A stretch of 64,000 nucleotides of DNA from Falsiroseomonas frigidaquae (GTDB lineage: Bacteria > Pseudomonadota > Alphaproteobacteria > Acetobacterales > Acetobacteraceae), in assembly GCF_012163145.1 (NCBI RefSeq), contig NZ_JAAVTX010000006.1, forward strand, positions 62,001 to 126,000, in the 5' to 3' direction. Positions 35,621 to 45,919 of the stretch are shown piece after piece (the stretch's first letter is position 1; every line of letters starts with the position of its first letter). The position numbers and the translations under genes were made by a program. The notes under the pieces were generated by a model that worked only from the letters and a program-made list of their open reading frames with translations, did no database searches and had not been told where the DNA came from.

Positions 35621-37081
35621 TCAGGGCAGGCCCCGCACCACCGGCAGGTCCAGCTCCCGCAGCTTCTTGCGCAGGGTGTTGCGGTTCAGGCCGAGCATGG
35701 CGGCGGCCTTGATCTGGTTGCCGCGGGTGGCGGAAAGCGCCAGGCGCAGCAGGGGCCGCTCCACCTCCGCCAGCACCCGGTCATAAAGGTCGCGAATCGG
35801 CATGCCGTCTTTATGCGCGGACATGAAGCCGGCCAGATGCCGCTCCACCGCCTGTTCAAGCGTCTCCGGCGCGCGCGGGCCTTCCTCCGGTGGGGCGGCG
35901 GCCTCGGCCAGTTCGGCGCCCACGGCATCGGCGCCGATGATCTCCTGCGGGTACAGCGCCGCCATGCGGCGCATCAGGTTCTCAAGCTCCCGCGCATTGC
36001 CCGGCCAGGCATGCTGCTTCAGCCGTTCCATCGCCCCCTGGTCGAGCTGCTTATGCGGTAGGCCGGCGGCGCGGGCGCGTTCCAGGAAGTGGCGCGCCAG
36101 CAGGGGAATATCCTCCAGCCGCTCCCGCAGCGGCGGCAGGCGGATCGGCACGACATTGAGGCGGTAGAACAGATCTTCCCGGAACATGCCGCCGCGGATC
36201 GATTGCCGCAGGTCGCGATGCGTCGCCGCGACGATGCGGACATTGGCCTTGATCGGCTGGCGGCCGCCGACGGTGGTGAACTCACCCTCCTGCAGTACGC
36301 GCAGCAGCCGGGTCTGCGCCTCGGAGGGCATGTCGCCGATCTCGTCCAGGAACAGCGTGCCGCCGGCCGCCTGTTCGAAGCGGCCGACGCCGCGGTTCAG
36401 TGCGCCGGTGAAGGCGCCGCGCTCATGGCCGAACAGCTCCGATTCGATCAGCTCGCGCGGGATGGCGGCCATGTTGATGGCGACGAAGGGGCCGCTGCGG
36501 CGGCGGCCGTAATCGTGCAGCGCGCGGGCCACCAGCTCCTTGCCCGTACCGGATTCGCCCGTGATCATCACCGTCAGGTCGGTGGTCGTGAGGCGGGCGA
36601 CGGTCCGGTAGATTTCCTGCATGGCGGCGGAGCGGCCGACCAGCGGCAGGCGCTCCTCCGGCTCCTCGGCCTCGGCCGTGGCAGGCTGTGAAGGGGCTGC
36701 CAGCGCACGCCCGACGACCGCCAGAAGTTCCTTCAGATCGAAGGGCTTCGGCAGGTAGTCGAAGGCGCCACGTTGGGTTGCCTTCAGCGCGGTGGAGAAG
36801 GTGGACTGCGCCGACATCACCACCACGCGGAGGTCCGGCCGCACCCGGCGGATGCGCGGCACCAGGTCCAGCCCGTTCTCATCCGGCATGATCACGTCGG
36901 TGATCACCAGGTCGCCTTCCCCATCCTCCACCCAGCGCCACAGGGTGGCGGCGGAAGATGTTGCGCGGACATGGTAGCCGGACCGGCCAAGCGCCTGGGA
37001 AAGCACGGTTCGGATCGCCCGGTCGTCATCCGCGATCAGGATGGTGCGGGTGGTGGCGGAGACCGCGGCAGCGTCACTCAT
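35621..37081 (-). CDS. ntrC: Nitrogen regulation response regulator NtrC
   Basis: A 486-residue sigma54-dependent activator. The receiver opens [20 protein letters not shown] with the acceptor Asp in [14 protein letters not shown]. The central AAA+ domain has Walker [15 protein letters not shown], an intact GAFTGA ([14 protein letters not shown]), Walker [13 protein letters not shown] and the [20 protein letters not shown]-like stretch. The C-terminal HTH reads [20 protein letters not shown]. It drives nitrogen-limitation genes when phosphorylated by NtrB. The ATG at 37081 overlaps the ntrB stop and places the receiver at the N-terminus. An upstream in-frame start (37165) would add unrelated residues. 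Confidence 0.96.
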   Translation of the reverse strand: MSDAAAVSATTRTILIADDDRAIRTVLSQALGRSGYHVRATSSAATLWRWVEDGEGDLVITDVIMPDENGLDLVPRIRRVRPDLRVVVMSAQSTFSTALKATQRGAFDYLPKPFDLKELLAVVGRALAAPSQPATAEAEEPEERLPLVGRSAAMQEIYRTVARLTTTDLTVMITGESGTGKELVARALHDYGRRRSGPFVAINMAAIPRELIESELFGHERGAFTGALNRGVGRFEQAAGGTLFLDEIGDMPSEAQTRLLRVLQEGEFTTVGGRQPIKANVRIVAATHRDLRQSIRGGMFREDLFYRLNVVPIRLPPLRERLEDIPLLARHFLERARAAGLPHKQLDQGAMERLKQHAWPGNARELENLMRRMAALYPQEIIGADAVGAELAEAAAPPEEGPRAPETLEQAVERHLAGFMSAHKDGMPIRDLYDRVLAEVERPLLRLALSATRGNQIKAAAMLGLNRNTLRKKLRELDLPVVRGLP

Positions 37082-38241
37082 GCGGCAACTCCGGATCGGC
37101 GGGGATTGGGCGGGGGGACCGGCAGGGACAGGCGGAAGGATGTGCGGCCGGGGCGCGTATCGCATTCGATCAGCGCGCCCTGGTCGGCGACCAGCTTGGC
37201 GACGAGCGCGAGGCCGAGCCCCTGCCCGCCCCGCTTGGTGGTGACGAAGGGCTCGAACAGCGTGGCACGAACCTGGTCCGGGATGCCCGGGCCATTGTCC
37301 CGCACCACCACCTGCAGCGGCAGGTCCACCCTTTCCCGGCTGCCCGGCACTGCGATGCGGACGCCATGATGGTAGCCAGTGCCGAGCCAGATCTCGCCAT
37401 CACGGGAATCAACGGCTTCGGCCGCGTTCTTCACTAGGTTCAGCAGGATCTGGATCAGCAAATCGCGGTTGCCCCAGACCGGCGGCAGGGACGGATCATA
37501 TTCCTGGTGGATCTTCAGATGCGCGGCAAAGCCGGACAGCGCGATGCGGCGGACATGGTCCAGCACCTCATGGATATTGACCTCGGCCTGCTCCACCGGG
37601 CGTTCGGAGAACATGTCCATCCGCTCCACCAGGTTGCGGATGCGGTCCACCTCGTCCTGGATCAGCTGGCACAGCTCCCGGTCGCCCTCGCTGGCGCCCT
37701 GTTCCAGAAGCTGCGCGGCGCCGCGAATGCCGGAGAGCGGGTTCTTCACTTCATGGGCAAGCATCGCCGCCATGGCGGAGGCACTGCGCGCGGCGCCGCG
37801 GAAATTCAGCTGTCGGTCCAGCATCTGCGCCGTGGAGCCATCCTGCAGCGTCAGCACTACCCCGCCCGGCATCTCCGGCAGCGGCGCGCCATGCGCGGCG
37901 ACGCCCAGCCGCCGCAGCCGCGGGCTCTCCAGCGCCAGGTCATGGTCGGAAACCGGCGCATCATGCAGGCGCACCTGCGCCAGCATGGCGAACAGCCGGT
38001 GGTCGCCCGGCAGCAGGTCGCGCAGCGAATAGCTGCGGAGCGAGGCTGCGGAATGCTGGAAGAACAGCTCCGCCGCCGGATTGGCGAAGCGGAAGCGATC
38101 CTCCGCATCCAGCACCACCGCGGCGATCGGCAGCGCGCCCAGCACGGCGACCGAATCCGGCAGGCCGACCGGCGGCACCGGCACCGGCGGCACCGGCAGG
38201 CGCAGCGCGCGGGCGGCGCGGCTCAGGGCGGTGGACCTCAT
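37078..38241 (-). CDS. ntrB: Nitrogen regulation sensor kinase NtrB
   Basis: A 387-residue cytoplasmic kinase. The PAS domain (about 30-140) includes [20 protein letters not shown]. The H-box is [20 protein letters not shown], the N-box [19 protein letters not shown], and the ATP lid [12 protein letters not shown] and [14 protein letters not shown]. There is no transmembrane segment, as expected for a PII-controlled NtrB. It overlaps both dusB and ntrC by 4 bp, so dusB-ntrB-ntrC are translationally coupled. Confidence 0.95.
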   Translation of the reverse strand: MRSTALSRAARALRLPVPPVPVPPVGLPDSVAVLGALPIAAVVLDAEDRFRFANPAAELFFQHSAASLRSYSLRDLLPGDHRLFAMLAQVRLHDAPVSDHDLALESPRLRRLGVAAHGAPLPEMPGGVVLTLQDGSTAQMLDRQLNFRGAARSASAMAAMLAHEVKNPLSGIRGAAQLLEQGASEGDRELCQLIQDEVDRIRNLVERMDMFSERPVEQAEVNIHEVLDHVRRIALSGFAAHLKIHQEYDPSLPPVWGNRDLLIQILLNLVKNAAEAVDSRDGEIWLGTGYHHGVRIAVPGSRERVDLPLQVVVRDNGPGIPDQVRATLFEPFVTTKRGGQGLGLALVAKLVADQGALIECDTRPGRTSFRLSLPVPPPNPRRSGVAA

Positions 38242-39287
38242 GCGGCCAGCCGCTCCTCGGTGCCGCGCTCGATCAGGGGCAAGTAGAAGCGGTCGATCAG
38301 CGCCAGCACGGCTTCCACCGAATCCGTGCGGTTGACCTCAGACCGGAACTCAGCCGAGCCATGCAGGCCCTTGGAATACCAGGAAATATGCTTACGAGCC
38401 AGGCGCATGCCCGGGTCGCGGCCATGGTGATCCAGCATGGCGTGGTAATGCGCCAGCAGCGTCTGGTACTGGGTCGGCAGGTCCGGGTCCGGCGGCAGGA
38501 TGCCGGTGGCCAGGTAATCCGCCACCTGCTTCGGCAGCCAGGGCCGGCCATAGCAGCCGCGGCCGATCATCACCCCATCCGCGCCGGATTGCCGCAGCGC
38601 CTCGGCGGCATCCTGCGGGGTGAGGATGTCGCCATTGACGATGACGGGAATTTCCACCGCCGCCTTCACCTGCGCCACGAAGGCCCAGTCGGCGGTGCCG
38701 TTGTAGAACATCTGCCGGGTGCGGCCATGCACGGTGACCATGCGGATGCCGCACTCCTGGGCGATGCGGGCCAGCTTCGGTGCGTTCAGGGACTGGTGAT
38801 CCCAGCCCATCCGCATCTTCAGCGTGACCGGCACCGTCACCGCCTTCACCACGGCTTCCAGGATGCGCGCCGCGCCGATCTCGTCGCGCATCAGCGCGGA
38901 GCCGGCGGATTGGCCCAGCGCCACCTTCTTCACCGGGCAGCCGAAATTGATGTCCACGATGCTGGCGCCATGCTGCACCACCAGCTTCGCCGCCTCCGCC
39001 ATCACCGCCGGGTCGCAGCCGGCGAGCTGGGTGGAGGAGCCGGCGCCATCGACCTCGACCATCTTCAGCGTGGTCCGGTTCTCCCGCACCATGGCGTTGG
39101 AGGCGATCATCTCGCTGACCACCAGGCCGGTGCCCTGGGCGCGGGCAAGCCGGCGGAAGGGCAGGTCCGTCACGCCGGACATCGGCGCGAGGATCACCGG
39201 TGTCTGGATCACCGCGCCGCCGAGATCGATCGGGCGCAGCCGGTTCGGCCCGCCATGCGGGTCGGTGGGATGGGTGGTGATGCTCAT
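38238..39287 (-). CDS. dusB: tRNA-dihydrouridine synthase (NifR3/DusB type)
   Basis: A 349-residue FMN enzyme reducing uridines in tRNA D-loops. [20 protein letters not shown] opens the TIM barrel. The catalytic Cys is in [20 protein letters not shown], followed by [38 protein letters not shown] and [14 protein letters not shown]. It heads the nifR3-ntrB-ntrC arrangement found across alphaproteobacteria. An upstream ATG (39335) would add 16 residues. The shorter start (MSITTHP) fits relatives better. Confidence 0.94.
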   Translation of the reverse strand: MSITTHPTDPHGGPNRLRPIDLGGAVIQTPVILAPMSGVTDLPFRRLARAQGTGLVVSEMIASNAMVRENRTTLKMVEVDGAGSSTQLAGCDPAVMAEAAKLVVQHGASIVDINFGCPVKKVALGQSAGSALMRDEIGAARILEAVVKAVTVPVTLKMRMGWDHQSLNAPKLARIAQECGIRMVTVHGRTRQMFYNGTADWAFVAQVKAAVEIPVIVNGDILTPQDAAEALRQSGADGVMIGRGCYGRPWLPKQVADYLATGILPPDPDLPTQYQTLLAHYHAMLDHHGRDPGMRLARKHISWYSKGLHGSAEFRSEVNRTDSVEAVLALIDRFYLPLIERGTEERLAA

Positions 39288-39418
39288 GATTTGGGCAAGA
39301 TAAGGGGCTGCTCGCCTTTCGGCAATGCGAAGCATGGGGTGTGACGGGCCGCTGCCACTTATTCCGGCAATGGCCGGCGCCCCTGGGCCGAAGCCGTGCC
39401 CTCCGCTAGTTTCGCGGC

Positions 39419-40564
39419 ATGCAATGCATCGCCCTTCTGATGGCGGCCGGCAGCGGCAGCCGCTTTGGCGCCGACCGGCCCAAGCAGTTTCTCACCCTGG
39501 CCGGTAAGCCGGTGCTACGCCATGCGGCGGAGGCACTGCTGCGGGAGGGTGGGGTGGATGCCATCCTGCCGGTCTGCGCCGCCGATTCGCAGGCGCTGGT
39601 GGCCGGGATGCTGGAAGGCCTGCCCTGCCTGCCCCCGATCCCCGGCGGCGCCACGCGCCAGGCGAGTGTGCGCGCCGGGCTGGAGGCGCTGGCGGCCAAC
39701 CCCCCCGCCCTGGTCCTGGTGCACGACGCGGCCCGCCCTGTGGTGCCGCCCGGCACCGTGGCCGCTCTGCGCGCCGCGCTCGCGGCGCATCCCGGCGCCA
39801 TCCCGGCCCAGCCGGTGACGGATACGCTGAAGCGTGGCGCCGGGGGGCTGATCGAGGCCACGGTGCCGCGCGCCGGCCTGTTCCGCGCCCAGACCCCGCA
39901 GGCCTTCCGCTTTGCCGACCTCCTCGCCGCGCATCGTGCCGCGACGGCGGAGGCGACCGACGACGCACAGCTTCTGGAAGCCGCCGGGATGGCGGTGGCG
40001 CTGATCCCTGGGCATGAGGCGAACATCAAGATCACCTGGCCGGAAGACCTGGCCCGCATGGAGGCCACCCTGTCCCCGCATCTGATCCCGCGCGTCGGCA
40101 CCGGCTTCGACGTGCATCGCCTGGTGGAAGGCCGCCCGATGGTGCTGTGCGGCATCACCATCCCAGGTCCGATGGGGCTGGACGGCCATTCGGATGCCGA
40201 TGTCGGCCTGCACGCGCTGTGCGATGCGATCTATGGCGCGCTGGCGGAAGGCGATATCGGCCGCTGGTTCCCGCCCAGCGAGGCGCAGTGGAAGGATGCC
40301 GACAGCGCCCGCTTCCTGCGCCACGCCGCCGGCCGCATCGCCGCCCGCGGCGGGGTGCTGGCCAATGCGGATGTGACCCTGATCTGCGAGCGCCCGAAGA
40401 TCACGCCCCACGCCACCGCCATGCGCGAGAGGCTGGCGGCGCTGCTGGAGGTGCCGGTGGACCGCATCTCCGTGAAGGCCACCACCACGGAGCGCCTGGG
40501 CTTTCCGGGCCGCGGCGAGGGCATTGCCGCCCAGGCTGCGGTCTGCCTGCTGGTGCCGGGCTGA
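39419..40564 (+). CDS. ispDF: Bifunctional IspD/IspF isoprenoid enzyme
   Basis: A 381-residue fusion of two non-consecutive MEP-pathway enzymes. Residues 1 to about 222 are IspD (2-C-methyl-D-erythritol 4-phosphate cytidylyltransferase): [33 protein letters not shown] and AQTPQAFRF. Residues about 224-381 are IspF (MECDP synthase): [31 protein letters not shown] and [18 protein letters not shown]. The fusion is typical of many alphaproteobacteria. It is divergent from dusB and converges on the thiolase-like gene with a 4-bp gap. Confidence 0.97.
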   Translation: MQCIALLMAAGSGSRFGADRPKQFLTLAGKPVLRHAAEALLREGGVDAILPVCAADSQALVAGMLEGLPCLPPIPGGATRQASVRAGLEALAANPPALVLVHDAARPVVPPGTVAALRAALAAHPGAIPAQPVTDTLKRGAGGLIEATVPRAGLFRAQTPQAFRFADLLAAHRAATAEATDDAQLLEAAGMAVALIPGHEANIKITWPEDLARMEATLSPHLIPRVGTGFDVHRLVEGRPMVLCGITIPGPMGLDGHSDADVGLHALCDAIYGALAEGDIGRWFPPSEAQWKDADSARFLRHAAGRIAARGGVLANADVTLICERPKITPHATAMRERLAALLEVPVDRISVKATTTERLGFPGRGEGIAAQAAVCLLVPG

Positions 40565-40568
40565 GCGG

Positions 40569-41735
40569 CTAGCCCACCCGCTCCAGGATCGAGCAGTAAT
40601 TTGCCACCGCCGCGCCGCCCATGTTGAACACGCCGGCGCGGTCCGCCTTTGGCAATTGCATCTCGCCGGCCGTGCCGGTGAGCTGCATGGCCGCCAGCAC
40701 ATGCATCGAAACGCCGGTGGCACCAATGGGGTGGCCCTTGGATTTCAGCCCGCCGGAGGGATTCACCGGCAGGCGGCCATCCTTGGCCGTCCAGCCCTCC
40801 AGCGCCGCGCGCGCGCCCTGCCCTTCCGGCACCAGGCCCATCGCCTCGTATTCGATGAGCTCGGCCACGGTGAAGCAGTCATGCGTCTCGACGAAGCTGA
40901 GATCGGACAGCGCCAGACCCGCGCGGTCCAGCGCCTGGCCCCAGGCGGCGCGCGCACCCTCGAAGCGGATCACGTCGCGCTGCGCGATCGGCATGATGTC
41001 CGTTGCCTGCGCCGCGGCGCGGAAGCGCACCGCCTTGCCCATGCTGCGCGCGGTTTCCTCATCCGTCAGGATCAGCGCGGCGGCGCCGTCGGAGACCAGG
41101 GAGCAGTCGGTGCGCTTCAGCGGCGGCGCGACGAAGGGATTTCTTTCAGATTCAGCGCGGCAGAAGGCGAAGCCGAGATCCTTGCGCATCTGGGCATAGG
41201 GGTTGGCGACGCCGTTCTTGTGGTTCTTCGCCGCGATGGCGGCCAGCGCGTCGGATTGGTCGCCATGGCGCTGGAAGTAGCTTTCGGCGATGCGGCCGAA
41301 GACGCCGGCGAAGCCTGCGGGGATGTCGCCCTCATCCTTCCGGTAGCTGGCGCCCAGCAGGATGTCGCCGATCTGCGGGCCGGGGGTCGCCGTCATTTTC
41401 TCCGCCCCCACCACCAGGGCGAAGCGGCCGCGTTTCGCCGCCAGGAAATCCAGCGCGCCATGGATCGCGGCGCTGCCGGTGGCGCAGGCGTTCTCGTAGC
41501 GCGTGGTGGGCTTGAAGCGCAGCTCCGGGATGGTCTGCAGCAGCAGGGAGGCGAAGAAATCCTGCTTCGAGAAGCCGCCATTGAAGACGCCGACGAAGGC
41601 GCCATCCACCTCCGCCGCGCCGATGCCTGCATCCTCGATCGCCGCGCGGGCGACGCGGCCGAACAGGCTCTCGATATCCGGGTCATCGAGCTTGCCGAAG
41701 GGCGTATGCGCCCAGCCGACGATGCAGGCGGTCAT
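40569..41735 (-). CDS. Thiolase-family protein (SCP-x/acetyl-CoA acetyltransferase-like)
   Basis: A 388-residue thiolase-fold protein. The nucleophilic Cys is in RYENACATGSAAIHGALDFL, a second motif is VETHDCFTVAELIEYEAMGL and the catalytic His is in GGLKSKGHPIGATG. NPSGG precedes the latter as in SCP-x thiolases. The family includes degradative 3-ketoacyl-CoA thiolases and non-condensing relatives; the C-terminal Cys of classical thiolases (CxG) is replaced in FNMGGAAVANYCSILE, so the activity is uncertain. It may share a transcript with the enoyl-CoA hydratase 113 bp upstream, suggesting acyl-CoA turnover. Confidence 0.85.
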   Translation of the reverse strand: MTACIVGWAHTPFGKLDDPDIESLFGRVARAAIEDAGIGAAEVDGAFVGVFNGGFSKQDFFASLLLQTIPELRFKPTTRYENACATGSAAIHGALDFLAAKRGRFALVVGAEKMTATPGPQIGDILLGASYRKDEGDIPAGFAGVFGRIAESYFQRHGDQSDALAAIAAKNHKNGVANPYAQMRKDLGFAFCRAESERNPFVAPPLKRTDCSLVSDGAAALILTDEETARSMGKAVRFRAAAQATDIMPIAQRDVIRFEGARAAWGQALDRAGLALSDLSFVETHDCFTVAELIEYEAMGLVPEGQGARAALEGWTAKDGRLPVNPSGGLKSKGHPIGATGVSMHVLAAMQLTGTAGEMQLPKADRAGVFNMGGAAVANYCSILERVG

Positions 41736-41848
41736 GGCGGGATCCTCCGGTTGTCAGGTTGGCCGGTTATAGGCGGCCGAATGGCCGCCGCGGCCAGCGC
41801 CGCGAAGCCCAGTCGGCGGATGCCGACGCCCGGCGTTTGCGGGCAAGG

Positions 41849-42646
41849 TCACGTCAGCATCCAGCTGGGCTTGCGGCGCTGCTTGAAGCTGGCGATGCCT
41901 TCCTCGGCCTCTGGGCTCGCGGCGCGGCGGGCGAAGCTCTGGGCGCCAGCCTCGGCATAGGCGGGCGGCGAGACGGGGCCGAGCGCTGCCAGCAGCGCCT
42001 TCGTCTCCGCCAGCGCGCCGGGGGCGCCCTGAACGATATCCGCGATGGTCGCCTGCACCGCCGCTTCCAGCCCGGCCGCATCCGGCAGCACCTGGTGGAT
42101 CAGCCCGGTGCGGGCGGCTTCCTCGGCGTCCATCACATGGCCCTGCAGGCAAAGCCGCGCCGCCTCGGACCGCCCCATGCGGCGCACCAGCCAGGGCAGG
42201 ATCTGCGCCGGCACCAGGCCGCGCCGCACCTCGGGCGCCGAGAAGCGCGCATCGGCGGAGGCCAGGCAGATATCGGCGGAGGTGACGAAGCCAAGGCCCC
42301 CGGCATAGGCCGAGCCCTGCACCGCCGCGATCACCACCTGCGGCAGTTCCGCAATGGCGGCGAAGCGGGCGCCGGTCTTCTGGTTGCGGGCGTGCTGGCG
42401 CGCCAGCTTCTCCTCCGGCGTCTCCACCGCGCCGACCTCGGTCAGGTCCAGCCCGGCGCAAAAATGGCCGCCTGCGCCGGACAGCACCAGCACGCGGGCG
42501 GTGGTATCCGTCTTCAGCTCCGCCAGCAGCACATCCAGCGCCTCGACCAGCGCCTGGCTCATCGCATTGCGGCGATGCGGGCGGTTGAGCACGGCACGCA
42601 CCACCGGGCCGTCCCTGGTCACGAGAACGGGGTTTTCCTCGGTCAT
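41849..42646 (-). CDS. Enoyl-CoA hydratase/isomerase-family protein
   Basis: A 265-residue crotonase-fold enzyme. LNRPHRRNAMSQALVEALDV is the N-terminal family motif, LSGAGGHFCAGLDLTE supplies the oxyanion-hole backbone, and AAVQGSAYAGGLGFVTSADI is the second oxyanion segment. One of the two glutamates of classical hydratases is not obvious, so it may be an isomerase, hydrolase or lyase. GGAGCAG lies 5-11 bp upstream of the chosen ATG. It lies upstream of the thiolase-like gene on the same strand. Confidence 0.88.
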   Translation of the reverse strand: MTEENPVLVTRDGPVVRAVLNRPHRRNAMSQALVEALDVLLAELKTDTTARVLVLSGAGGHFCAGLDLTEVGAVETPEEKLARQHARNQKTGARFAAIAELPQVVIAAVQGSAYAGGLGFVTSADICLASADARFSAPEVRRGLVPAQILPWLVRRMGRSEAARLCLQGHVMDAEEAARTGLIHQVLPDAAGLEAAVQATIADIVQGAPGALAETKALLAALGPVSPPAYAEAGAQSFARRAASPEAEEGIASFKQRRKPSWMLT

Positions 42647-42713
42647 GCGCGTCTGCTCCCTTGCATTTTCCCGAGGGAAACTCTGCCCAGCGGCCAGATG
42701 CGTCAAGATCGGC

Positions 42714-43388
42714 TCAGACACCCTCGCATTCGCCTTCGCGTTCCGCGGCGCGCAATGCCGCCACTTCGGTACGCAGCGCGGCCAGTTCCGCCCGCAGCGA
42801 GGCCAGTTGCTCGCCGACCGGGTCCTCATCCACCGCCGCACCCAGGCCATAGCCGATGGAGGGATCCTGGCAGGGCTGGCCGCGTGGCGGCCGGGCGGGA
42901 ATGCCGACCACGGTGCAGCCGGGGGCAACCGGCCCCACCACCACGGCATTGGCGCCCACACGGGCCCCGCGGCCGATGCGGATCGGGCCCAGCACCTGGG
43001 CGCCGGCGCCGATCGTCACCTGGTTCTCCAGCGTCGGGTGGCGCTTGCCGGGCTGGCCGGACAGGCCACCGAGGGTGACGCCGTGATAGATCAGCACATC
43101 GTCGCCGATCTCAGCCGTCTCCCCGATCACCACCCCCATGCCGTGGTCGATGAACAGCCGCCGGCCGATCTTCGCCCCGGGGTGGATTTCGATGCCCGTC
43201 AGCCAGCGCGCCAAATGGGAGGAGAACCTTGCCGCCGCAGGCAGGCCGAGCCGCCACAGCCCATGCGAGAGCCGGTGCCACAGCACCGCATGCAGCCCGG
43301 CATAGCACAGCATCGCCTCCACCCAGCTCGGTCGCGCCGGATCACGGGCGCGGATGGTGCGGGCAAGTTCGGTGATTTCGAGCGCCAT
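42714..43388 (-). CDS. cysE: Serine O-acetyltransferase
   Basis: A 224-residue enzyme making O-acetylserine for cysteine synthesis. A helical N-terminus is followed by left-handed beta-helix hexapeptides: [40 protein letters not shown] and [20 protein letters not shown]. The catalytic His residues are in [10 protein letters not shown] and YHGVTLGG. The C-terminus extends into a charged helix ending EGECEGV rather than the usual terminal isoleucine that docks into cysteine synthase. It follows cysK by 7 bp on the same strand. Confidence 0.94.
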   Translation of the reverse strand: MALEITELARTIRARDPARPSWVEAMLCYAGLHAVLWHRLSHGLWRLGLPAAARFSSHLARWLTGIEIHPGAKIGRRLFIDHGMGVVIGETAEIGDDVLIYHGVTLGGLSGQPGKRHPTLENQVTIGAGAQVLGPIRIGRGARVGANAVVVGPVAPGCTVVGIPARPPRGQPCQDPSIGYGLGAAVDEDPVGEQLASLRAELAALRTEVAALRAAEREGECEGV

Positions 43389-43395
43389 GGATGTG

Positions 43396-44397
43396 TCACT
43401 CCAGCCAGGGCGGCGTGGGCAGGCCACGCTCGCGCAGGAAGGCGGGGTTGAACAGCTTGGACTGGTAGCGGGCCGCGCCATCGCAGAGGATGGTCACGAT
43501 GGTGTGCCCCGGGCCGAGGTCGCGCGCCACGCGGATGGCCGCCGCCACGTTCAGCCCGGCGCTGCCGCCGACCGAGATGCCCTCATGCGCCTGCAGGTCG
43601 AAGACCTGTTCCAGCATCTCCGGGTCCTCGATGCGGATCGCGTCGTCGATCAGCTCGCGCGCCTGGGCGAGGTTGCCCGGGGCGCGGGCGGCCTGGCCGA
43701 TGCCCTCCGTGATGGAGTTGCCCTCAGCCTTGGGCGTTCCGGTCTTCACCCAGTCCAACAGGCCGGAGCCGCCGGGATCGGCCAGCACGATCCGCACGCC
43801 CGGCTTCTTCGCCTTCAGAGCGCGGGCCACGCCGGCCAGCGTGCCGCCGGTGCCGCAGGCGCAGGTGAAGGCATCGATCCGGCCGCCGGTCTGGTTCCAG
43901 ATCTCGGGGCCGGTCGTGTCCTCATGCGCGCGGGCATTGGCCAGGTTGTCGAACTGGTTGGCCCAGACGGCGCCCAGCTCCTCCGCCAGCCGCTTCGAGT
44001 AGTGCACGTAGTTGCCGGGGTCGCTGTAGGGCTTGGCCGGAATCGCGCGCAGATCGGCGCCGATCATCCGCAGATAGTCCAGCTTCTCCCGGCTCTGCGT
44101 TTCCGGCACCACGATCACGCTGCGCCAGCCCATCGCATTGGCGGCGAGCGCGATGCCGATGCCGGTATTGCCGGCGGTGCCCTCGACAATGGTGCCGGGC
44201 TGGCCGGGCACCAGGCGGCCCTCCGCCATGGCGGCCTTCAGGATGCCGATGGCGGCGCGGTCCTTCACGCTGCCGCCGGGGTTCATGAATTCCGCCTTGC
44301 CGAGGATCTCGCACCCCGTCGCCTCGGAGGCGCGCCTCAGGCGGATTAGCGGCGTTTCGCCGACCGCGCCCCAGAACCCATCCGCGACCCGCGCCAC
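43396..44397 (-). CDS. cysK: Cysteine synthase A
   Basis: A 333-residue PLP enzyme converting O-acetylserine and sulfide to cysteine. [16 protein letters not shown] opens the fold, the PLP lysine is in [13 protein letters not shown], the phosphate loop is [14 protein letters not shown], and [14 protein letters not shown] binds substrate. The start is not obvious: I use GTG at 44397, five bases after the peroxiredoxin stop. An ATG at 44451 would overlap that gene by 49 bp. Gene order peroxiredoxin-cysK-cysE suggests a sulfur and redox operon. Confidence 0.9.
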   Translation of the reverse strand: MARVADGFWGAVGETPLIRLRRASEATGCEILGKAEFMNPGGSVKDRAAIGILKAAMAEGRLVPGQPGTIVEGTAGNTGIGIALAANAMGWRSVIVVPETQSREKLDYLRMIGADLRAIPAKPYSDPGNYVHYSKRLAEELGAVWANQFDNLANARAHEDTTGPEIWNQTGGRIDAFTCACGTGGTLAGVARALKAKKPGVRIVLADPGGSGLLDWVKTGTPKAEGNSITEGIGQAARAPGNLAQARELIDDAIRIEDPEMLEQVFDLQAHEGISVGGSAGLNVAAAIRVARDLGPGHTIVTILCDGAARYQSKLFNPAFLRERGLPTPPWLE

Positions 44398-44402
44398 CGG
44401 CG

Positions 44403-45035
44403 TCAGGCCTTCACCTCGACCCAGCGTAGATAGGGCCGCTCCGCCTCCCACCCCTGCGGGAACAGCGTCTTGGCCTGCTCGTCCGAGATCGAGGGCGGGA
44501 TGATGGCGCGGTCGCCGGGCTGCCAGTTCACCGGCGTCGCCACCTTGCGGCCGTCGGTCATCTGCAGGCTGTCGATGACCCGGATGATCTCATCGAAATT
44601 GCGGCCGGTGCTGGGCGGATAGACCATGAACAGCCGCACCTTCTTCGCCGGGTCGATGACGAAGACGGTCCGCACGGTGATCGAGGGATCGGCCTCCGGA
44701 TGCACCATGCCGTAAAGCGCGGCGACCTTCTTTTCCGGGTCGGCGATCATCGGGAAGTTCACCGCATGGCCCTGGGTCTCGGCGATATCCGCCTCCCACC
44801 CCGCATGGCGATCCAGGTCGTCCACCGAGAGACCGATGACCTTCACGCCGCGCTTGTCGAATTCCGGCTTCAGCCGCGCCGTTTCGCCGAGTTCGGTGGT
44901 GCAGACCGGCGTGAAGTCCTTCGGATGGCTGAACAGTACACCCCAGGAATCGCCGAGCCATTCATGGAAGTGAATCGTGCCTTGGGTTGTTTCGGCCTCG
45001 AAATCCGGAGCTACCTGTCCGAGCTGGATTGTCAT
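44403..45035 (-). CDS. 1-Cys-type peroxiredoxin (Prx6/AhpC-TSA family)
   Basis: A 210-residue thioredoxin-fold peroxidase. The peroxidatic Cys is in SHPKDFTPVCTTELGETARL, with Arg in SITVRTVFVIDPAKKVRLF. The C-terminal extension (ALYGMVHPEADP onward to LRWVEVKA) is characteristic of the Prx6 subgroup, and no resolving Cys is evident. It detoxifies hydrogen peroxide and organic hydroperoxides. It leads the peroxiredoxin-cysK-cysE group. Confidence 0.94.
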   Translation of the reverse strand: MTIQLGQVAPDFEAETTQGTIHFHEWLGDSWGVLFSHPKDFTPVCTTELGETARLKPEFDKRGVKVIGLSVDDLDRHAGWEADIAETQGHAVNFPMIADPEKKVAALYGMVHPEADPSITVRTVFVIDPAKKVRLFMVYPPSTGRNFDEIIRVIDSLQMTDGRKVATPVNWQPGDRAIIPPSISDEQAKTLFPQGWEAERPYLRWVEVKA

Positions 45036-45285
45036 GGCGTCACCTTCCTGCTTGTCGCGGGGCGCGCGAGGGCACCCTCGACATCAGGATAAGGCTATTC
45101 GGAAGGGCGATTCCAGCCATGGCCGGGCGGTGTTACGGCCCGCCACGGCATCGTGCATGCGCGACGCACATGGCCGCGGCGCTTGTGTGTTCCCTGCGCG
45201 CGGGAACGGAAAAGGATCTGCTTCCGCGCGGGGCAAGAAAAAAACGCGGTGCTACGCGGTCTCACGGGCCGGACCAGCCGAAGGT

Positions 45286-45307
45286 CCCGCCCCCTGAAGG
45301 GGGCGGG
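45286..45307. terminator. GC-rich hairpin downstream of the H-NS-like gene
   Basis: A perfect 9-bp stem CCCGCCCCC/GGGGGCGGG with TGAA loop lies 9 bp beyond the stop of the minus-strand H-NS-like gene. There is no U-tract. A terminator is likely by position and stability. The remainder of the 281-bp gap to the peroxiredoxin gene (45036-45316) shows no gene; it contains an A-run near 45238-45244 and should hold the peroxiredoxin promoter. Confidence 0.6.
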
Positions 45308-45316
45308 CAGGCTGGC

Positions 45317-45670
45317 TCAGGCCAGGAAATCCGCCACGCCCTTGCCCTGGGCCAGCGCCTCGTTCAGCCAGCCGGGGCGGCGGCCGCGACCGGACCAGGT
45401 TTCGCCATGCGGGCCACGATACTTCACCCCGGCCGGCTGGCCGGCGTCCTTGCGGGGCTTGCGGGTACGCGGCGAGGCCGGTTCCGCCGTGCGGCTGTAA
45501 AGCTCATTCACCGTCACACCGAGCGCGGCGGCCTTCTGCTCGAATTCGGCCATCAGCGCGCTTTTCGCGTCCTCCAGCTTCTCCTTGCGCTTTTCCTCCG
45601 CCGCGCCAATCAGCGCGGTCAGATCGGGCACGCTCATCGCATCAAGATCGAAGGAGAATTTGTTGGCCAT
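45317..45670 (-). CDS. H-NS/HvrA-family nucleoid-associated protein
   Basis: A 117-residue histone-like protein. The N-terminal helix (LTALIGAAEEKRKEKLEDAK) is a coiled-coil oligomerisation region, and the C-terminus has the DNA-binding signature YRGPHGETWSGRGRRPGWL, matching the W-x-GRGR-x-P-x-W minor-groove loop of H-NS. Relatives such as HvrA in Rhodobacter regulate photosynthesis and nitrogen genes and silence AT-rich DNA. An ATG two codons upstream (45676) is also possible; AGGA spacing favours 45670. The gap upstream is comparatively AT-rich. Confidence 0.93.
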   Translation of the reverse strand: MANKFSFDLDAMSVPDLTALIGAAEEKRKEKLEDAKSALMAEFEQKAAALGVTVNELYSRTAEPASPRTRKPRKDAGQPAGVKYRGPHGETWSGRGRRPGWLNEALAQGKGVADFLA

Positions 45671-45919
45671 GGTCATGCATCCTGGTCTGGAGTCTCAGCC
45701 AATGCGGGTTATTCTTCTGGCAGGCATTCCGCAAGAGGGACATTATCGATTTCACGCCCATTTGGGTGAGGCCCGGTCGTCAGGAATTGTAACTGGCTGA
45801 TTGGGGGTGGCGCCACGGGCTAATGGGCCGCCTTTTCGACCCGGCCCGCCGAAACGATTACGGAATACAATCGACCGCCAGCAGCGCGGCGGCGGAACTA
45901 AGGGAAAGGTTAAATCGGG

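Noticed and set aside
40565-40580. Short inverted repeat between ispDF and the thiolase-like gene as a terminator
   Set aside because: The stem is only five pairs with an eight-base loop, which is expected by chance in this base composition.
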